Shown here: piece by piece, positions 53,558 to 58,866 of the stretch
How positions within the stretch are numbered: the first letter of the stretch is position 1
Layout: every line of letters starts with the position of its first letter
NCBI GenBank assembly: GCA_947646115.1
Contig: CANSFH010000005.1
Coordinates: 1 to 58,866, forward strand
DNA: 58,866 bases
Source: an uncultured Mycoplasma sp.
Lineage (GTDB): Bacteria > Bacillota_I > Bacilli_A > RF39 > UBA660
Reading direction: 5' to 3'
Made by a program: the position numbers and the translations under genes
Notes under the pieces: model-generated
The model's input: only the letters and a program-made list of their open reading frames with translations
What the model was told of the DNA's origin: nothing
Databases searched by the model: none

Positions 53558-54268
53558 TTAATTAAAATCTGGTAATTTATCAACTTCTATAATATTATAA
53601 TTATCCAGAACTAATTGTTTATCATTCCAAATACTTTTACCCGTTAAATCATACAATGTTCCCTTTTTATCTACTAAAATATAACTTGTACCTCTTTCAA
53701 ATATTTTTGAATAAGTTGAATTATAATAAGTAATTTTACCTGCTGTAATAGATTTACCATTACTGTTTATTGTAAACTCTAAATGAGATTCTTCTTTACT
53801 GTTAGTATCTGTCATCCCCATACTTTGCTCATAAGCACTTGGAATTGCTAACTTATTATAAGTACCATCAACATTTAAAATATTATTTTCAACATTATAA
53901 GTACAGCTTCCTTGTATAGTAACAAGAGAGCCACTTTCAAATTTCACTTGACTAAAATAATAACACTCTTGATCTTTATATAAATTTATTAAAACTTCCG
54001 CTGCTAATTTTTCTCCATCCATCTTTGCTGTATATTTTTCTTTATAAATCTTCATATCTTCCATCCAAAAGTCATAATTATCAACACTAATTTTATATAA
54101 CTCCTCTTTATTCTCTAAATCTTTTTTATCTGTTACAGCATTATCATTATCAATATCAACATTATTTTTTGTATTACTAAAATCATAAAAATACATTCCT
54201 ACAAAGAAAACTCCTATAACAAATACCATTATAACTAAAATTATCACATTTTTATTTTTTTCTTTCAT
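53558..54268 (-). CDS. Membrane-anchored extracellular protein, unknown
   Basis: About 236 aa from ATG 54268 with GAGGTG upstream. Longer starts are excluded because the -10 box at 54307-54302 would lie inside them. Anchor ~7-28, an acidic linker, then a domain with WMEDMKIYKEKYTA, two cysteines (QECYYF, GSCTYN) and beta-rich GKITYYNSTY. No homologue recognised. Operon with the lipoprotein; the promoter is next to a motif repeated before the XRE gene. Confidence 0.65.
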   Translation of the reverse strand: MKEKNKNVIILVIMVFVIGVFFVGMYFYDFSNTKNNVDIDNDNAVTDKKDLENKEELYKISVDNYDFWMEDMKIYKEKYTAKMDGEKLAAEVLINLYKDQECYYFSQVKFESGSLVTIQGSCTYNVENNILNVDGTYNKLAIPSAYEQSMGMTDTNSKEESHLEFTINSNGKSITAGKITYYNSTYSKIFERGTSYILVDKKGTLYDLTGKSIWNDKQLVLDNYNIIEVDKLPDFN

Positions 54269-54301
54269 AACTCTACACCTCAACAATATTTTATTAAAAA
54301 G

Positions 54302-54343
54302 ATTATAGCATAACGAAAACAATAATTCAACTACCAGGCGACA
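54302..54343 (-). promoter_or_regulatory. Promoter with TGTCGCCT motif
   Basis: TTGAAT (54330-54325), 17 bases, TATAAT (54307-54302). TGTCGCCT (54343-54336) sits six bases upstream of the -35. The same eight bases occur, inverted, at 54661-54668. Confidence 0.6.
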
Positions 54344-54363
54344 TTTTTATTTAAAAAAAAACA

Positions 54364-54606
54364 TTAATTGTTACTTATTTCATCAAATAAGTTTCTAATG
54401 TCTATATCTAAAGCTTCTGCAAATCTACCTAAAGCCTCTAAAGTTGGAGTTTTATCTACTTTTAAGCACTCTAAATCCCTTACATATTGAAATGTATATC
54501 CAGTCATTTCAGATAATTGTTGTGAAGTATAACCTTTAATTTTACGATACTTCTTTATATTAGTTCTAACCATTTTTGAAAGCTCTTCCTTGCTATATTT
54601 TTTCAT
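54364..54606 (-). CDS. Small XRE-family regulator
   Basis: 80 aa. HTH around NIKKYRKIKGYTSQQLSEMTGYTFQYVRDLE (~17-47) and a C-terminal helix (TLEALGRFAEALDIDIRNLF). GGTGATTATCT before the ATG. Single-domain repressor type. The eight-base motif on both sides of the gene is a candidate operator, implying control of itself and of the downstream membrane protein-lipoprotein pair. Confidence 0.85.
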   Translation of the reverse strand: MKKYSKEELSKMVRTNIKKYRKIKGYTSQQLSEMTGYTFQYVRDLECLKVDKTPTLEALGRFAEALDIDIRNLFDEISNN

Positions 54607-54660
54607 AGATAATCACCAACAATTCTATTAATAATTATCTCAAAAATAGCTATAAAAGTC

Positions 54661-54668
54661 TGTCGCCT
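54661..54668 (-). promoter_or_regulatory. Inverted copy of the TGTCGCCT motif upstream of the XRE gene
   Basis: AGGCGACA on the minus strand, next to a weak promoter (CAGACT-17-GATAAT). Confidence 0.4.
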
Positions 54669-54701
54669 ACAAGTTTGGAAATCTAATAAAAAAAGTATTA
54701 T

Positions 54702-55319
54702 TTATTCCTCAATAATAATACCTTTATCTCTTAAAATATCAATAACATTAAGTATTGAAAGTTTTGATCCTACTAAATCATCCAAATTAATATTAACTCT
54801 ATTAAAATTACTAGTCTTAAGATCACAATCTTTAAAAATTGTATCAATAAAATTATCATCATTAAATTCACATTTATAAAACTCTATTCCTCTATACTTA
54901 TTATGACGATGAATATTATCTCTGAATGTAACATCATCAAGTTTTGAAATATCTAAAATTGTATTTTCTAATTTCGAATACTGAATTAACGATTCTTTAA
55001 AATGAGCATTATCTAATCTAGTTTCAAAAAAACTAACATTTGTAAATTTACAATCAAAAAATCTAACTTTACTCAAATTTGACTCTGTAAAGTTAACACC
55101 ATCAAACTCACAATTAATAAATTCTACTTTAGTAAAATAAGTATTATCAAAACTAACTTTATTAAATTTACAATTTTGAAAACAAACTTCTCGAATTGTT
55201 TGAAATTTCAAATATACATCTTGAATATTTTGACTTTTAAAAAACAAAAAATTAAATGTTATATCCAGAAAATCATTAAACTTCCCGTCTTGCAAATCAT
55301 GACTAAATTCCCACTTCAT
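54702..55319 (-). CDS. Pentapeptide-repeat protein
   Basis: 205 aa. Central ~120 residues show the A(N/D)LxX-type five-residue rhythm with central F/L (CKFNKVSFDNTYFTKVEFI, CEFDGVNFTESNLSKVRFF), forming a right-handed quadrilateral helix. No signal peptide. Some family members mimic DNA and protect gyrase; most are uncharacterised. The first 17 bases overlap scpB, so it is co-transcribed with the condensin genes. Confidence 0.8.
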   Translation of the reverse strand: MKWEFSHDLQDGKFNDFLDITFNFLFFKSQNIQDVYLKFQTIREVCFQNCKFNKVSFDNTYFTKVEFINCEFDGVNFTESNLSKVRFFDCKFTNVSFFETRLDNAHFKESLIQYSKLENTILDISKLDDVTFRDNIHRHNKYRGIEFYKCEFNDDNFIDTIFKDCDLKTSNFNRVNINLDDLVGSKLSILNVIDILRDKGIIIEE

Positions 55320-55878
55320 TATCTTCCTCTTTATAAATTGATGTAAATAATTCTGTTTCAGCTTCTACACTCGAATTTTCTTCAAGTTCTGGTAATTCAT
55401 TCAAATTAGCAAGGCCAAACACATCTAAAAATTCATGGGTAGTACGATATAAATTTGGTCTACCTGGCATCTGTGATTTTCCCGCTTCTTTTACCAAACC
55501 TTTAGCCACTAACCTTCTAATAATATGTGTACTACTAACCCCTCTCATTTCATCAATTTCCACCCTTGTTATAGGTTGATTATAAGCAATAATCGCCAGC
55601 ACTTCTAAAGTTGAAGGAGTTAGAGTATTAGATTCAGGACTTTCAATTAATTTTTGATAATATTCTTTATGTTCTTCTTTGGTAGTTAATTTAAAAGCAT
55701 CCCCAAGATAACTTATCCTAATTCCTCTTTCTTCATTTTCATAATTATTTTTAAGTTTTAATAATAATTCTTTAGCTTCTTCCATATTAATAGCCATTAT
55801 TTCACATAAATTCTTTAAAGTAATACCTTCGTCACCAACAACAAATAAAATTCCTTCTAACACTCCTAATTTACTCAT
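55303..55878 (-). CDS. scpB: Segregation and condensation protein B
   Basis: 191 aa. Two winged helices: LGVLEGILFVVGDEGITLKNL (N-terminal) and LTPSTLEVLAIIAYNQPITRVEID, then GKSQMPGRPNLYRTTHEFLDVFGL. Acidic C-tail. Forms the Smc-ScpAB condensin that organises the chromosome. Overlaps scpA by eight bases. Confidence 0.95.
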   Translation of the reverse strand: MSKLGVLEGILFVVGDEGITLKNLCEIMAINMEEAKELLLKLKNNYENEERGIRISYLGDAFKLTTKEEHKEYYQKLIESPESNTLTPSTLEVLAIIAYNQPITRVEIDEMRGVSSTHIIRRLVAKGLVKEAGKSQMPGRPNLYRTTHEFLDVFGLANLNELPELEENSSVEAETELFTSIYKEEDNEVGI

Positions 55879-56605
55879 TTATATTCCTCCTTTCTATTAA
55901 AATCGGCTTAAAATTATCTTCCTGCGTCAAATTAATTTCTTCATTTTTACTCATTGTAAGAACTGACAAAAAAGTAACTATTAAAAAATCCCGGTTATTA
56001 TCCTCAAATAACTCTAAAAATTCTACTTTATCTCTAACTTGCAAAATTTTTCTAATATAATTAATTCTCTTTTCAATGCTATATTCTTTTTTTGTGATTT
56101 TTGTACTTAAAGGTTTTAAATATTTTTCACGAGCTTTAAAACTTTTCAAAGCATTAACTAAATCCTCTACTGAAACATCACCAAATTTTATATCCTTATT
56201 ATTAATTATTTCATCTAGTTTCATTGGACTTTTAGTATAAAAATTATTTCTTTTAAGTCTTTGCTCTTCTAATGATTCCGTTAACTTCTTATACTTTTCA
56301 TATTCTAATATTTTCCTTTTTAAATCTTCTTCAGACTCAATATGGAATTCATCATTATTATTTTCTTCTATCGTATCATCATTAACTAACATCTTACTTT
56401 TTAAATGAATTAATTCCGCGGCCATAACTAGATAGGAACTAGCAATATCAATATTTTTATTTTTTTCACTTTCAATAAAAGCCAAATATTCTTCTATTAT
56501 AACTTTAATATCAATTTCATAAATATCCATTTTAGAAGTTTTAACAAGATGTAAAAGAAGGTCTAAAGGACCCTCAAAATCATTTATGCAAAAGTTATAC
56601 TCCAT
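55871..56605 (-). CDS. scpA: Segregation and condensation protein A (kleisin)
   Basis: 244 aa. N-terminal FEGPLDLLLHLVKTSKMDIYEI (~9-30), helical SYLVMAAELIHLKSKMLV and a C-terminal winged helix. Bridges the Smc heads. Neighbourhood spoVA...scpA-scpB recalls the Bacillus order, where spoVA and scpAB are also near each other. Confidence 0.95.
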   Translation of the reverse strand: MEYNFCINDFEGPLDLLLHLVKTSKMDIYEIDIKVIIEEYLAFIESEKNKNIDIASSYLVMAAELIHLKSKMLVNDDTIEENNNDEFHIESEEDLKRKILEYEKYKKLTESLEEQRLKRNNFYTKSPMKLDEIINNKDIKFGDVSVEDLVNALKSFKAREKYLKPLSTKITKKEYSIEKRINYIRKILQVRDKVEFLELFEDNNRDFLIVTFLSVLTMSKNEEINLTQEDNFKPILIERRNINE

Positions 56606-56627
56606 ATTCCCACCTACTTAAAAACTA

Positions 56628-57575
56628 TTATTTACAAGAAAAGCCTTGAGCTTCCATTTCAAATTTTACAACTTTAGGCTCTACACCTTCGCTAAATGAA
56701 TCAGCATTAAAAACATATAGCCTACTTGCTTCACTTAAATTAATATTTGTTGTTATATTATATCCTTCAGAATATTCAAACCAAGTTGAAACAATTCCTG
56801 TTTTACTGTTATAAGTATCAGATAATTTTTTATTACTTTCATAATTAGTTAAATAATCTGGTTGTGTTACCATATATGAAACTTCACTTGTAACTTCCTT
56901 CAAACTTTGGTTCATAAATTTATATGTAACTTTTTCATTTGCACTAGTACAAACCATTGCTGCACTTCCATCTTCATTTGTATTCAAAGTCACATTATTA
57001 TAATCATTAATTGTTTTAGATACTAAACCCACTAATCCTAAAGTATCCGCTGTAGTGTCCTTTAATTTTTTAGTTAATGAAATAGATAGTCCACTACCTA
57101 TCGAAGCTTCTCCAGTTATTTTTACTCTTTCCATTAATGTCTCTTCACTAGTATATAATTCCAGATAATAATTAAGTTCTTCAAATCTTACTGCTTCATT
57201 TCCATTGTTAGTAACTTTAAAACTTAAAGTTTTATTAACTTCATCTAAAACAAAATTATCCACTGTTATATCTTCATTCTCAATTTTTAAACTAGTCTCA
57301 AACTTCGATAATAAATCTGGTTCTTCTTCACCATCAGGATCAGGAATAGGAACCGGAGTTACTGGTTTTGGCTTAACTGGAGTTGTTGCCTTTGGATGTA
57401 AATATTCATCAACCATATTAGATATCTCTGGCAAAAAAACAATAAACATAACAAATATAGCTAAAATTAACACAATACCAACGGAACTTTTTTTACGATT
57501 TTCAAAAATCCCTATAGTAGTAGCTTTAAGTTCATTGTGTTCTAACTTTATATTTCTAATTTTCTTCTTTGCCAT
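56628..57575 (-). CDS. Membrane-anchored extracellular protein, unknown
   Basis: 315 aa. Basic cytosolic start, one membrane segment (~32-50), a proline-rich spacer (TTPVKPKPVTPVPIPDPDG, ~68-87), then two beta-sandwich-like parts (FVLDEVNKTLSFKVTNNGNE, an Ig/BslA-like start). Two cysteines (VCTSANE and FSCK at the end) may pair. Between scpA and spoVAE on the same strand. A wall-spanning function is inferred from the spacer. Confidence 0.65.
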   Translation of the reverse strand: MAKKKIRNIKLEHNELKATTIGIFENRKKSSVGIVLILAIFVMFIVFLPEISNMVDEYLHPKATTPVKPKPVTPVPIPDPDGEEEPDLLSKFETSLKIENEDITVDNFVLDEVNKTLSFKVTNNGNEAVRFEELNYYLELYTSEETLMERVKITGEASIGSGLSISLTKKLKDTTADTLGLVGLVSKTINDYNNVTLNTNEDGSAAMVCTSANEKVTYKFMNQSLKEVTSEVSYMVTQPDYLTNYESNKKLSDTYNSKTGIVSTWFEYSEGYNITTNINLSEASRLYVFNADSFSEGVEPKVVKFEMEAQGFSCK

Positions 57576-57635
57576 CTTCCAACCTTCTTATCCATAATTA
57601 TTATAACAAAAATAAATTAAAATAAAAAGGATTAT

Positions 57636-57986
57636 TTAATCCTTTGGTTTAAAAATAAGTGCAAATAATGCCGCAAACACTACCGCACCTACTACAGCAG
57701 CTCCAGCCTTAACAAGCATTCCTGAAAATATTCCTAAAATTCCTAAACTTTTATATCCTTCATATGCCCCAACATAAAGTAAATAGCCAAAATTAGAAAT
57801 TATAGTAGTAGCTCCTCCACCAGCTAATTCAATAAGCTTTTCATATATTCCAAAAAAACCTAGTATTGCACCTAATACTGTAAACATAGCAGTTATATGT
57901 CCTGGAGTTAATTTTGTATTATCTAAAATAATCTGTGCTACGGCACAAAATAAACCTGCTACAATAAAAGCCCATATAAAAGTCAT
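57636..57986 (-). CDS. spoVAE: Stage V sporulation protein AE
   Basis: 116 aa. Polytopic, with FIVAGLFCAVAQIILDNTKLTPGHI (~8-32) and AGAAVVGAVVFAALFALI at the end. Typical of SpoVAE/SpoVAEb, part of the SpoVA channel that moves dipicolinic acid into and out of spores. Start overlaps the spoVAD stop (TAATG). Confidence 0.92.
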   Translation of the reverse strand: MTFIWAFIVAGLFCAVAQIILDNTKLTPGHITAMFTVLGAILGFFGIYEKLIELAGGGATTIISNFGYLLYVGAYEGYKSLGILGIFSGMLVKAGAAVVGAVVFAALFALIFKPKD

Positions 57987-58866
57987 TACATAACCTCCAA
58001 ACTAATAGCATGTGCTATTCCTGGTATTCCTAGTTTTTGATTAGCAAGTTGCACAGATTGTAATGAACCTGTTGCAATTACTAAAATCTTTTTATATTTT
58101 TTACAAGCTAATACCTTTTCAAATAATACTAATGGTAAAGCAACTGGGCCACTAGCTCCTGCATATGTTTCTTGAGCGTTAGTATATATTTCACAACCCG
58201 CATCCATATATTTTTTGATTCTTATATTATAAACTTTATCCAAAAGTTCTGTAAAAAGTTCTTTACCTACTCTACCTAAATCTCCTGTTACAATAATATC
58301 ATAATAATTAACATTTCTTTTCATTTCTACTAAATGTGTAGCAAGCGTTTCTGCTGCAGCAGGCGCCATTACTGCTCCCATATTATTGGCATCTTTAATT
58401 CCCATATCTACAACTTTACCTATAGTTCCACTTTCGATTTTAATATTTGTAACATCACTAGTTATCAAAGTGGCAACCGCAGCCGTTGTGGTAAACGTTG
58501 TTGTATGTTTTTTTACTGCTCCATATTCTACAGGATATCTAAATTGTCTTTCTGCATTTAAATTATGACTACTAGTTATCGCAACTATATTTTTTGCTAG
58601 TTTTCCACTAATCAAAGTTGAACCTATAATCAGCTCTTCCAAATACGTTGCACAAGCACTATACACTCCTAAATAAGGGATATGATATTTGCTAGCATTG
58701 TAACTAGATATACTTATTTGATTAATTAAATCTCCTCCAAGTAAAGCATCAATTTTACTTTCACTTAACTTATTATGCGCTAAAATATTATCCATTACCA
58801 CTTTTTGCATCTTTATTTCTGCTTGTTCAAAAGTTTTTTCACCATAATAATAATCATCCATAACTA
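57986..58866 (-). CDS. spoVAD: Stage V sporulation protein AD (N-terminus beyond the window)
   Basis: At least 291 aa. Thiolase-like fold with GVYSACATYLEELIIG (~67-82), ITSSHNLNAERQFRYPVEYG (~94-113), AVMAPAAAETLATH and VTGDLGRVG. The reading frame is still open at the edge, and comparison with the ~338-aa family suggests about 40 residues are missing. SpoVAD binds dipicolinic acid. Its presence implies spore formation or a recent loss of it. Confidence 0.93.
   Translation of the reverse strand, partial: VMDDYYYGEKTFEQAEIKMQKVVMDNILAHNKLSESKIDALLGGDLINQISISSYNASKYHIPYLGVYSACATYLEELIIGSTLISGKLAKNIVAITSSHNLNAERQFRYPVEYGAVKKHTTTFTTTAAVATLITSDVTNIKIESGTIGKVVDMGIKDANNMGAVMAPAAAETLATHLVEMKRNVNYYDIIVTGDLGRVGKELFTELLDKVYNIRIKKYMDAGCEIYTNAQETYAGASGPVALPLVLFEKVLACKKYKKILVIATGSLQSVQLANQKLGIPGIAHAISLEVM

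Noticed and set aside
57205..57597. Plus-strand frame opposite the 315-aa gene
   Set aside because: Antisense shadow, low-complexity product.
1..58866. CRISPR arrays, prophage or insertion sequences
   Set aside because: No regularly spaced repeats, transposases, integrases or phage structural genes seen on either strand.
1..58866. DGR reverse transcriptase, accessory Avd and template repeat inside the window
   Set aside because: No protein with RT motifs such as (Y/F)xDD and no second copy of the GC-rich tract in any intergenic region. If they exist, they are outside, possibly beyond the left edge.
1..58866. Genetic code 4 (UGA = Trp), as in mollicutes
   Set aside because: UGA is used as stop in coupled genes (2217, 44378), and tryptophans in conserved proteins are TGG.

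Overview
This window looks like a chromosomal segment of an uncultured, very AT-rich, probably gut-dwelling Bacillota (Firmicutes). By gene content I would look first among the small-genome Bacilli (RF39/RFN20-like) or the low-GC TANB77-type Clostridia. That placement is inference. The standard code 11 holds: UGA is used as a stop, for example where the CPBP protease gene meets the phosphoesterase gene at 44377-44380. LexA/RecA, RNase J and RNase Y, Ku plus a stand-alone ligase, a T-box in front of proS, S4 without zinc cysteines, and spoVAD-spoVAE beside scpAB all fit a Gram-positive lineage descended from spore formers.

Layout. 1-1.6 kb: a SipW-type signal protein (cut by the edge) and a surface protein with a C-terminal lectin/FGE-like domain whose tail carries a strikingly GC-rich, hypervariable-looking tract. 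1.6-10.6 kb: housekeeping and repair (degenerate histidine phosphatase, small exporter, trmL, RNase J, NHEJ ligase and Ku, rny, recA). 10.9-14 kb: rpsD with a structured leader, an unknown 426-aa gene, a candidate small hydrophobic peptide, and a LiaF-like gene broken in a G6 tract. 14-18.4 kb: a Cys-rich protein, a HerA/VirB4-like ATPase, an AraC/GyrI-like regulator and an aldo/keto reductase with altered active site. 18.4-25.4 kb: M16 protease pair, lexA, AAA/DUF4143 ATPase, U32 protein. 25.5-28 kb: a second lectin-like surface protein with a promoter block homologous to that of the first, divergent from a frameshifted double-HTH regulator and followed by a HIRAN-domain protein. 28-31.5 kb: ECF sigma/anti-sigma pair, zinc-ribbon protein, rmuC, a VTT-domain membrane protein.

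31.5-43.6 kb: a Tad-type pilus locus in two blocks. Block one (31573-36431) holds Flp pilin, two pseudopilins, TadZ, TadA, TadB and TadC. Block two (40459-43551) has its own strong promoter and encodes four short-leader pilin-like proteins (one with InlB-type repeats) and a TadZ/CpaE-like protein with a broken Walker A. MFS, DUF192 and obg genes lie between them. No prepilin peptidase is visible, so it must lie elsewhere. 43.7-52.8 kb: CPBP protease, phosphoesterase, wall-anchored-looking surface protein, LCP protein, PAP2 phosphatase, ABCG-like exporter, nucleotidase, and proS under T-box control. 53-58.9 kb: tRNA-Leu(CAA), a lipoprotein and membrane protein next to a small XRE regulator with a shared 8-bp motif, pentapeptide protein, scpB, scpA, membrane protein, spoVAE and spoVAD (cut by the right edge).

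The best candidates for something undescribed are (i) the two lectin-like surface proteins with putative diversity-generating-retroelement variable tracts under a common promoter and operator, with no reverse transcriptase in the window, and (ii) the second pilin block with its degenerate TadZ. Start codons were often moved downstream of the longest frame, because the ribosome site (GGTGA) repeatedly contains an in-frame GTG that mimics a start.
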